DNA of 9,068 bases from Symbiobacteriaceae bacterium. Lineage in GTDB: Bacteria; Bacillota_E; Symbiobacteriia; Symbiobacteriales; Symbiobacteriaceae. The DNA is taken from positions 1-9,068 of the forward strand of contig DAHVXO010000287.1 in the NCBI GenBank assembly GCA_027356675.1. Direction: 5' to 3'. Numbering within the stretch: the stretch's first letter is position 1; each line of letters opens with the position of its first letter. Below, one piece after another: positions 1-5,326 of this stretch. Below the pieces are notes generated by a model, which worked only from the letters and a program-made list of their open reading frames with translations, was not told where the DNA came from and made no database searches. Both the position numbers and the translations under genes were made by a program.

Positions 1-2
1 AC

Positions 3-92
3 CACTACCTGGCCTGGTATCGCCTTCCTGGCCGGACCGCCCGGCAACTGCTGGTCGAAAGCAACACCCTGCGGCCGCGACGGGTGGGGTGA
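3..92 (+). CDS. C-terminal end of an unrecognised protein (partial, 5' end outside window)
   Basis: Frame 3 is open from the window edge to a TGA at 90-92 and gives 29 residues beginning HYLAWYRLPGRTARQLL. The other two forward frames are also open here, as is common in GC-rich DNA. The frame was chosen because its residue mix (aromatic and charged residues, basic C-terminus ending RPRRVG) looks protein-like and it is followed by a long gene-poor stretch. I do not recognise the family. A transposase or recombinase tail would fit the basic ending, but nothing diagnostic is visible. Confidence 0.35.
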   Translation, partial: HYLAWYRLPGRTARQLLVESNTLRPRRVG

Positions 93-463
93 GCCGACCG
101 CTGGGTAGCCGGGGCCGGTCAGGGCGTGCTGCAATCCCACAGTTCCCTGGAACAAAGCTTAGGCGGTGCGAAGGCATTACCCCCACACCGGCGGCTGTCG
201 TCACGCCCGATGGCGATCGCCAGATGACCCTGGCGGCTTACGTGGGCGATGATGTCATTCCTGTGCCGGGCCGTCTGCCAGGAAGTAGCCGGCCAGACGA
301 TCGGCCTCAAAGAGATCATACCGTTATAGTGCCGAACCGTATTCTACACCCCCGTGTTGCGAACACCACCGCCAGGGGTATGACTGTGAGCTGGGTTGGC
401 AGCGTATGCGGCCGCTGGTACGAATTGGACGTTGACTATGAGGCGAGACGGGTTCGTATTTAG
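93..463. other. Gene-poor stretch upstream of the riboswitch promoter
   Basis: No gene is supported here. A forward frame opens with GTG at 89 (overlapping the upstream TGA) and runs to a TAG at 461-463. Its 124-residue product is rich in Arg, Pro and Gly, has no recognisable motif and lacks a good ribosome binding site. Small features seen are a short inverted repeat (GTTCC CT GGAAC, 142-153) and a shift to lower GC content from about 425 onward, leading into the promoter. The stretch may be degraded coding sequence or simply intergenic. Confidence 0.4.
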
Positions 464-473
464 TGTTGACTAT

Positions 474-500
474 TTGAGTACGATATTTTAGTCTTATAAT
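474..500 (+). promoter_or_regulatory. Probable sigma-A-type promoter of the riboswitch-protease transcript
   Basis: A perfect TATAAT lies at 495-500 in an AT-rich island within GC-rich DNA, about 20 bases before the riboswitch. The best-placed -35 candidates are TTGAGT at 474-479 (15-base spacer) or TTTGAG at 473-478 (16-base spacer). A better-matching TTGACT at 466-471 sits 23 bases away, which is too far for a normal sigma-A promoter. Transcription would start near 505-511. The -10 is convincing; the -35 assignment is uncertain. Confidence 0.6.
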
Positions 501-520
501 AGACCCCTCCAAAAAAGTGA

Positions 521-596
521 AAAAGGCAAACCCGCCGAAAGGTGGGGACGCAAAGCCACGGGCCTAAGCCGCAAGGTATGGTAGCCGGGTTGCCAC
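521..596 (+). promoter_or_regulatory. Cyclic-di-GMP-I (GEMM-I) riboswitch aptamer
   Basis: The leader carries the hallmarks of class-I c-di-GMP aptamers. P1 pairs GGCAA (525-529) with TTGCC (590-594). P2 pairs CCCGCC (531-536) with GGTGGG (541-546) and is capped by a GAAA tetraloop (537-540). The conserved joining segment GGACGCAAAGCC follows (546-557). P3 contains the two strands of the 11-nucleotide tetraloop receptor, CCTAAG (563-568) and TATGG (577-581), closed by a GCAA loop (571-574). By alignment from memory to the Vibrio Vc2 aptamer, the ligand-contacting G20, A47 and C92 correspond to G526, A553 and C593. Keeping G at position 20 favours c-di-GMP over cGAMP. The aptamer lies directly upstream of the secreted protease gene, so it should control that gene and possibly the operon behind it. 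Whether it turns expression on or off cannot be read with certainty. Confidence 0.95.
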
Positions 597-612
597 GTGG
601 GAAACGGCTGAT

Positions 613-643
613 TCACCCATTCCCCCGTGGGGGGAGTGGGTGA
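613..643 (+). promoter_or_regulatory. Strong hairpin in the riboswitch expression platform
   Basis: The 13-base arm at 613-625 pairs with 631-643 (one G-T wobble), around a five-base loop (626-630) that may close to three. It sits 18 bases after aptamer P1 and 14 bases before the protease ribosome binding site. No real T-run follows, only ATTTGT at 648-653, so it is a poor intrinsic terminator by the usual rule. It may act as an atypical terminator or on ribosome access. CCACG at 593-597, overlapping the 3' strand of P1, can pair with CGTGG at 626-630 in the loop, which offers a possible link between ligand binding and hairpin folding. Confidence 0.5.
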
Positions 644-657
644 TGCCATTTGTCCGA

Positions 658-663
658 GGAGGG
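658..663 (+). promoter_or_regulatory. Ribosome binding site fixing the protease start
   Basis: GGAGGG lies six bases before the ATG at 670. An in-frame GTG at 640 and ATG at 643 lie inside the 3' arm of the leader hairpin and have no such site. A start at 670 also puts the positively charged signal-peptide N-terminus (MIRSRR) at the very beginning of the protein, so 670 is preferred. Confidence 0.8.
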
Positions 664-669
664 ATTGGA

Positions 670-1989
670 ATGATTCGCAGCAGACGGATCCTGAGTTCAG
701 TTCTGTTCCTCGCACTCCTGCTGGGCCTCCTGATTCCAGGTGCCGCAGCCAGTGCGCAGGGGCCGCGAGAACGCTTCCTGGTCGGGATGGCGGACGCCGT
801 TGGCGAAGACGCCGTTCGGGCTGTAGGCGGGACAGTCGAGCGGCGTTCGCACCAACTCGGAGTGGCGGTTGCAAGCGTTCCGACAGCGCGTGTGGCCGAT
901 CTGCAGAAGGATCCCCGGGTCAGCTTTGTCGAGCGGGATCAGAAAGTAACCACGTCCCAACTGACATGGGCCAATCAGTTGACCTGGGCCGATCAGCTGA
1001 CCTGGGTAGATCAGTTGACCTGGACCGAACAGCTGACCTGGATCAACCAACTGACCTGGATCAACCAACTCACCTGGATCAACCAACTGACCTGGATCAA
1101 CCAACTGACCTGGGTTGATCAACTGACCTGGGGTGATCGGCTCACCTGGACCGACGGCAAGCAGGTCACATCGGATTGGGGCAACCGGGCCGTGGGCGCA
1201 CCGCTGGCCTGGCAGCGGGGGAACCGTGGGCTGGGTGTCAGGGTGGCGGTGTTGGATACCGGCATTGACCTCACCCATCCCAACCTGAAGGTGGCCGGCG
1301 GGACCAACATCGTGAACCCGACGGCTGGCTACGGTGACGACAACGGACACGGCACCCATATGGCCGGCATCATTGCTGCCAGGGGCCAGCGCGGTGTATC
1401 CGGTGTGGCGCCGGACGCTTCGCTGTACTCCGTGAAGGTGATGGGTGCGGACGGGACTGGTCAGCTCAGCGACGTGATCCTGGGACTCGACTGGGCCCTC
1501 GCCAATCACATGCAGGTCGCAAACCTCAGCCTGGGCAGCCATGCTGCGTCCCGTGCTCTGGAACAGGCCCTGGTTCGGGCACGTGAGCAGGGGCTCGTGG
1601 TCGTCGCCGCTGCCGGCAACTCGGGCAACAAGCCTGGACAGGGAAACACTCTGGACGTGCCCGGCCGCTATGCCTCGGTGCTGACGGTGGGTGCGCTGGA
1701 GCCGAACCTGAATCGGACGCTCTTCTCGTCTACGGGTAAGGAACTCGACCTGATGGCCCCGGGTGTTAATATCCTTAGCACCTCCCCGGGTGGCTATCGA
1801 GTCGGCAATGGCACCTCCCAGGCAGCGGCATTCGCCTCCGGGGTGGTGGCGCTGGTACTGGCTGAGAATCCGTCTGCCACACCGGCTGCGGTCGAGGCCA
1901 TCTTGTTCCGCTCCGCACAACCCTTGACGGTCTCCGGTCCCGACTGGCGATACGGGCATGGTCTGATCCGTGTGCCCGTTACACCGTAA
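670..1989 (+). CDS. Secreted subtilisin-like serine protease (peptidase S8) with QLTW hexapeptide repeats
   Basis: This 439-residue protein is an exported subtilase. Residues 1-30 form a Sec signal peptide (MIRSRR, a Leu-rich core, then AAASA before a probable cleavage near 29-31). Residues about 35-92 resemble the I9-type propeptide that acts as chaperone and inhibitor, ending VSFVERDQ. Residues 97-162 are eleven tandem hexapeptides of the form QLTWx[N/D/E]. The S8 catalytic domain follows: Asp196 in VAVLDTGID, His227 in NGHGTHMAG, oxyanion Asn317 in AAAGNSG and Ser383 in NGTSQAAAFASG. The triad is complete. The usual GTSMAAP is altered to GTSQAAA. No C-terminal anchor or sorting signal is seen. 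The gene directly follows a c-di-GMP riboswitch, so its synthesis should respond to c-di-GMP. A loose precedent is the riboswitch-controlled secreted protease of Clostridioides difficile, which is an unrelated metalloprotease. The substrate is unknown; an adhesin or matrix protein is a guess. Confidence 0.95.
   Translation: MIRSRRILSSVLFLALLLGLLIPGAAASAQGPRERFLVGMADAVGEDAVRAVGGTVERRSHQLGVAVASVPTARVADLQKDPRVSFVERDQKVTTSQLTWANQLTWADQLTWVDQLTWTEQLTWINQLTWINQLTWINQLTWINQLTWVDQLTWGDRLTWTDGKQVTSDWGNRAVGAPLAWQRGNRGLGVRVAVLDTGIDLTHPNLKVAGGTNIVNPTAGYGDDNGHGTHMAGIIAARGQRGVSGVAPDASLYSVKVMGADGTGQLSDVILGLDWALANHMQVANLSLGSHAASRALEQALVRAREQGLVVVAAAGNSGNKPGQGNTLDVPGRYASVLTVGALEPNLNRTLFSSTGKELDLMAPGVNILSTSPGGYRVGNGTSQAAAFASGVVALVLAENPSATPAAVEAILFRSAQPLTVSGPDWRYGHGLIRVPVTP
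958..1155 (+). repeat. Eleven in-frame 18-bp tandem repeats encoding QLTWxx
   Basis: The 198 bases comprise eleven 18-base units encoding QLTW followed by AN, AD, VD, TE, IN (four times), VD and GD, with the last unit reading RLTWTD. The four central IN units (1030-1101) are nearly identical in DNA, pointing to recent slippage or unequal exchange, while the outer units have diverged in their last two residues. Leu, Thr and Trp are invariant in all eleven, which indicates selection on the protein. The array sits exactly between propeptide and catalytic domain. The antisense strand also reads open across it only because the unit is a multiple of three. Confidence 0.95.
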
Positions 1990-2015
1990 TAGCACCCATG
2001 GGCACACGGTGAATG

Positions 2016-2050
2016 GGGTCGCTACTGCCGTGATGCGGTGGTAGCGACCC
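2016..2050 (+). terminator. Intergenic hairpin after the protease gene, probable (leaky) terminator
   Basis: GGGTCGCTAC (2016-2025) pairs perfectly with GTAGCGACCC (2041-2050). Pairing continues inward to 2030/2036 with two wobbles, giving about 15 bp around a TGATG loop. Only TTT (2051-2053) follows before CG, so termination is probably partial. It begins 27 bases after the protease stop and ends 24 bases before the next gene's preferred start, which leaves no space for a separate sigma-A promoter between hairpin and gene. Read-through from the riboswitch promoter therefore probably feeds the downstream operon, at reduced level. Confidence 0.6.
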
Positions 2051-2060
2051 TTTCGCCCAC

Positions 2061-2067
2061 AGGGGGG
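2061..2067 (+). promoter_or_regulatory. Ribosome binding site that moves the HD-GYP gene start to GTG 2074
   Basis: AGGGGGGA lies at 2061-2068, with about six bases before the GTG at 2074. The longer frame could start at GTG 2038, but that codon lies in the stem of the 2016-2050 hairpin and has no ribosome binding site, so 2074 is the better start. Confidence 0.65.
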
Positions 2068-2073
2068 ATTTGG

Positions 2074-4170
2074 GTGCCGCGCTCTGTCAAGCTGTACGCC
2101 TGGAGCCTGGGGGTGGCAGGGCTTGTTGCTCTGCTCTGGTATCTCCCGGCTTTGCCAGCGTCAAAACTGCTCCCTACTGTCGGGTTGGTCATAGGCGCGG
2201 TCATCTTCGAGCGGTACACCCTGATCCTGCCCAACCGGATCGCTTTCTCGTTGGGCTCCACCTTTGTCTTCCTGGCATACGGCGCCCTGGGTGTAGCGCC
2301 GGCATTCGTCGTGGAGGCTGCCGCTGCGATCGTCAGCGGCAGGCGAAGCAAGCATTTTGTGCAGCAGGTCTTCAATTTTGGGCAGCTACTCATATCCCTA
2401 TTGATGCTGCACTTCAGCGTTACGGGCCTTGGCCAGGGCGGCCAGGGGATGACGATCGGTTACGCGGCTTCATTGCTGGTCGGTGGTCTTGTTTTCTTCG
2501 CCGTGAACACCACTCTGGTGGGTGTAGTCATCTACATGCTCTCGCGGCGCCGCTTGGTCTTTGTTATCGCGGAACTCGTGCAAGAGTCCTACATTGGGGT
2601 TCTTGGGTCCCTTGGCCTGCTGCTCCCGCTGCTGGTTACCGTCCGGCAGGACGAATGGCCTTTCCTGATTCTCAATGCGCTGGGCCTGCTGGCTTTCCGG
2701 TATGCCGTCAATCTGTATCTGGAGCAGAAGCAAACCCACCTTGACTCTCTGACCAAGCTGTCGTTGCTGATCGAACGCAAGACAGGGGCTCTGGAAAGTC
2801 ACGCCGTCCGTGTCGCTAACCTGGCGCGGGCAATGGCGGAAGCCATGAAGTTGCCGGCAGACCTCATTGACACCATATACGCAGCCGGCGTTCTGCATGA
2901 TGTTGGTGAGGCTGAGGTGGATCCGCGTGTCGTCTCCGTCATGGCGCGCAAGGCCATTCCCACCCTTGCCGACCTGGAGGCTTACCGGCAGCACCCGGTT
3001 TTGGGCGAGGAACTGGTCGGCCGGATGGAAGGCATGGCTGCAGTAGCCAGGCTGATTCGGCACCACCATGAGGCCTGGGACGGTTCGGGTTACCCGGACG
3101 GCCTGCGCGGGGATGCCATACCCCTGGGTGCACGGATCCTGGCTGCGGCTGAGGCTGTGGAAGGCGTTGGCGGTGACCTGGAGGCCAAGCTGTCCGCCAT
3201 CACCGAACTGGCTGGAACGGTGATTGCGCCGGGGCTGGTTGCAGTACTGGAAGCGGCGCTTCGCAAGTGCGAACGACCAGTCGAAAAGGTCGCGGCCATC
3301 ATGGACGATGCCGGTGTCACCATGCTGCAGAGCAAGCTGCTGCAGACGGTGCGCAGTTCCCAGCTCCTGGAGACCATGGGGGTGGGCCGGGTCCTTTCGT
3401 ATGAGCACGGTGTCTTTACGAATTTTCTCGGGACCCGAGTCGCACCTCCAGCCCGGGACGAAGTGATCAGGCTGGCAGACCAATGCCTGAAGAGCCAACT
3501 GCCAGCTCGCACCCACGTGGTGGAGGGAGACACCGTCTACGATGTGTACAGCATTCCCGCCGGTGAGTCTGTCGTCAGTCTACTGCTCTTTGACGTGACC
3601 CAGGCGCTCGCGGTGGAACGCGAACAGACCAGGCGGATCTTCCGGGCGTACCGGGATGTGATCTCGGTGGCTACACAGAACCGGCTCCTGCTCATCGATG
3701 GCGAGGAGTGCCAACGCCTCCTGTTAGAGGGATCGCCCGATGGGGAAGTACCACTGGCGGCCACCGCAGATGGCCATGCCGCGCGCCTGAGGGTGGACGA
3801 GGTGGCAAAGGCTCACCAGTTGGACAAATCCGAGGCCTTCCATCTGAAGGTGTGTGCCTCGGAGGCAATCACCAACGTGTTCAAGCACGCCGGCAAGGGT
3901 ACCATGGCGATTCGGTCGAGTCCAGGGTTTCTGCGCATCGTCGTGAGCGACCGGGGCGACGGGATCCCGTTCGAGATCTTGCCCCAGGCGGTTCTGAGGG
4001 AAGGGTATTCCACAAAGCGGTCACTGGGCAAGGGATTTACGATCATGCTGCGCTACCTGGACCGGGTCCTGCTCCACACGTCCGCTGAAGGAACCGTCAT
4101 GATCTTGGAAAAGGAACTGCCTTCGCTCGCTCAGGCGGAAGTTGCGAACAGGGAGGTCAACGCATGTTGA
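2074..4170 (+). CDS. Membrane HD-GYP domain protein fused to an RsbW/SpoIIAB-like serine kinase domain
   Basis: This is a 698-residue fusion. Residues about 5-215 hold six to seven hydrophobic membrane segments resembling the MASE-type sensors of some HD-GYP proteins. Residues about 228-395 are an HD-GYP domain: HxxRV at 243-247, HD at 275-276, HHHE at 330-333 and DGSGYP at 336-341. Several conserved positions are changed: HDxGK reads HDVGE, the VDAYDA region reads AEAVEG (both Asp to Glu, at 360 and 363), and the following TSxRPYR segment is missing. Hydrolysis of c-di-GMP is therefore doubtful and ligand sensing is possible. Residues 462-545 are an uncharacterised module shared with the kinase encoded at 5988. 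Residues about 585-680 are a GHKL ATPase of the anti-sigma serine kinase type, with N-box EAITNVFKHA, G1 DRGDG (626-630) and lid GYSTKRSLGKGF, all intact. It probably phosphorylates a STAS partner, most simply the next gene product, whose start it overlaps by 7 bases. Confidence 0.9.
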   Translation: MPRSVKLYAWSLGVAGLVALLWYLPALPASKLLPTVGLVIGAVIFERYTLILPNRIAFSLGSTFVFLAYGALGVAPAFVVEAAAAIVSGRRSKHFVQQVFNFGQLLISLLMLHFSVTGLGQGGQGMTIGYAASLLVGGLVFFAVNTTLVGVVIYMLSRRRLVFVIAELVQESYIGVLGSLGLLLPLLVTVRQDEWPFLILNALGLLAFRYAVNLYLEQKQTHLDSLTKLSLLIERKTGALESHAVRVANLARAMAEAMKLPADLIDTIYAAGVLHDVGEAEVDPRVVSVMARKAIPTLADLEAYRQHPVLGEELVGRMEGMAAVARLIRHHHEAWDGSGYPDGLRGDAIPLGARILAAAEAVEGVGGDLEAKLSAITELAGTVIAPGLVAVLEAALRKCERPVEKVAAIMDDAGVTMLQSKLLQTVRSSQLLETMGVGRVLSYEHGVFTNFLGTRVAPPARDEVIRLADQCLKSQLPARTHVVEGDTVYDVYSIPAGESVVSLLLFDVTQALAVEREQTRRIFRAYRDVISVATQNRLLLIDGEECQRLLLEGSPDGEVPLAATADGHAARLRVDEVAKAHQLDKSEAFHLKVCASEAITNVFKHAGKGTMAIRSSPGFLRIVVSDRGDGIPFEILPQAVLREGYSTKRSLGKGFTIMLRYLDRVLLHTSAEGTVMILEKELPSLAQAEVANREVNAC

Positions 4171-4469
4171 CGGTCACGGCGCGGCACCAAGGTGACCTCC
4201 TGTCCCTGGGTCTGGAGGGGGAACTGGCTCTGGAGTCTGTCGAGGAGTTCCTGGCCGCGGTGAGCCAGTACACACCTCAGGGCCAACGGCTGGAGTTGGA
4301 TTGCCGGGGGTTAATCTTTGTGGATTCCACCGGGATGAACGCGCTGTTGCAGGTTGTGTTGCGCTGGCGGCGGGCGCGGGTGCAGATTCAGGTGGTCAAC
4401 CTGGCGGACGACCTGCACGACATGCTGGACATACTTGGCTTTTTTGATGTACTGGCACAGGAGCCATGA
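4164..4469 (+). CDS. STAS-domain anti-anti-sigma factor antagonist (SpoIIAA/RsbV type)
   Basis: The 101-residue protein is a single STAS domain of normal length for SpoIIAA/RsbV. The phosphorylatable serine is Ser55 in FVDSTGMNALL, the standard site for the cognate kinase. The C-terminal helix carries DMLDILGFFDVL, typical of the family. A ribosome binding site GGGAGGT (4151-4157) lies six bases before ATG 4164. The gene overlaps the kinase fusion upstream by 7 bases and the phosphatase downstream by 4 (ATGA). In the classic switch, the unphosphorylated form binds the kinase and releases its target, while the phosphorylated form is inactive until dephosphorylated. Its neighbours supply both enzymes. 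The target of this pair is not encoded in the window. Confidence 0.93.
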   Translation: MLTVTARHQGDLLSLGLEGELALESVEEFLAAVSQYTPQGQRLELDCRGLIFVDSTGMNALLQVVLRWRRARVQIQVVNLADDLHDMLDILGFFDVLAQEP

Positions 4470-5326
4470 CCGTGGGTAAGGAGTGGCTCAAAATGCCCCT
4501 ACAGCAAACAGCGAGTCACGGTGCCAAACCGGGGTCAGAGCGACCGGACTTGACACCCTGGCCAAGCAAAGAGCCCAGCAAAGAGCAATGGGAACGGGAA
4601 CTGGCCTTCGCCGGGAGGGTTCAAACCGCCTTACTTGAAGCCAGTTCCGTGGCGGCTTGGAGCGACTCCGTGCAGGGCCTCAGCGTCCCCCACTACATCG
4701 TAGGTGGGGATTACTTCGACGTTTTCAGCCTGCCGGACGGGCGGCTGCGCATGCTGGTGGCTGATGTTATGGGCAAAGGTTTCGGTGCAGCCATGCTCAT
4801 GACCATGTTTCGTGGCATCGTGCGTGCCGCTTCCTTGCACTGCACTTCACCCGGCACTCTCTTAAAGCAAGCCAACGATTTGTTATATGAAGATTTACAG
4901 GAAATGGGTTCGTTCATTACAGCATCTTGTGCGGACTATGAGCCTGGCGTGGGCGCCGTGACGGTTGCCAGCGCAGGCCACCCCTATCCGCTCTTCCTGC
5001 ATCAGGGCGCCGCCGAGGCAGATTGGCTCAAGGTCAGGGGCATCGGTTTGGGCATGCTGCCTGACCGTGCGTATCAAGAGCACCAGATCGAGCCTTCGGC
5101 TGGTGATCTCATGGTCCTGTACACGGATGGGATCATCGAAGCCAGGGACTCGCAGAACCGAGAGTTGGGCGCCGCCGGGTTGCAGCGGCTGGTCATAGCG
5201 AACCGGGAGGCCCCCGTTCCCGAACTGTTGCAGTCCGTGCTGAGCGGTGTCGCGGTGCACACAGCCGGGGTAGGACCGCGGGACGACGTCACCCTGGTCG
5301 CCTTCAGGTTCCGGGGGGTGGGTTGA
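4466..5326 (+). CDS. SpoIIE/RsbU-type PP2C serine phosphatase
   Basis: The 286-residue protein is a PPM phosphatase of the SpoIIE class, which removes phosphate from the serine of STAS antagonists. The metal-binding and core motifs are intact: GGDYFD (80-85), VADVMGKG (98-105), ASAGHPYPL (168-176), LYTDGIIEA (218-226) and PRDDVTL (271-277). About 45 mostly polar residues precede a short helix (WERELAFAGRVQTALL) of the kind that links sensors to this domain. There is no sensor, response-regulator or membrane domain, so control must come from a partner. ATG 4466 overlaps the preceding stop (ATGA) but its AGGAG (4459-4463) is only two bases away. An in-frame ATG at 4493 has AAGGAG (4478-4483) at nine bases, so the protein may really begin there (277 residues). 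Likely substrates are the two STAS proteins of this operon. Confidence 0.93.
   Translation: MTVGKEWLKMPLQQTASHGAKPGSERPDLTPWPSKEPSKEQWERELAFAGRVQTALLEASSVAAWSDSVQGLSVPHYIVGGDYFDVFSLPDGRLRMLVADVMGKGFGAAMLMTMFRGIVRAASLHCTSPGTLLKQANDLLYEDLQEMGSFITASCADYEPGVGAVTVASAGHPYPLFLHQGAAEADWLKVRGIGLGMLPDRAYQEHQIEPSAGDLMVLYTDGIIEARDSQNRELGAAGLQRLVIANREAPVPELLQSVLSGVAVHTAGVGPRDDVTLVAFRFRGVG

Noticed and set aside
432..462. A second promoter using TTGACT (432-437) and TATTTA (457-462)
   Set aside because: The 19-base spacer and poor -10 make it much weaker than the TATAAT box at 495-500.
89..463. Forward open frame of 124 residues starting with GTG at the upstream stop
   Set aside because: Arg/Pro/Gly-rich, no motif, no clear ribosome binding site, and the product does not resemble any family I know. 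Retained only as a note on the gene-poor stretch.
958..1155. Short regular repeats that might suggest a CRISPR array
   Set aside because: Units are 18 bases, strictly tandem with no spacers, in frame, and encode a conserved hexapeptide.
697..2007. Minus-strand open frame of 436 residues opposite the protease gene
   Set aside because: It lies antisense to a clear subtilase with a full catalytic triad. Its repetitive GPGQLI-type stretch is the reverse reading of the 18-bp repeats, and high GC explains the lack of stops.
2470..3516. Minus-strand open frame of 348 residues opposite the HD-GYP fusion
   Set aside because: It has no recognisable domain and is a shadow of a gene with several intact motifs on the plus strand.
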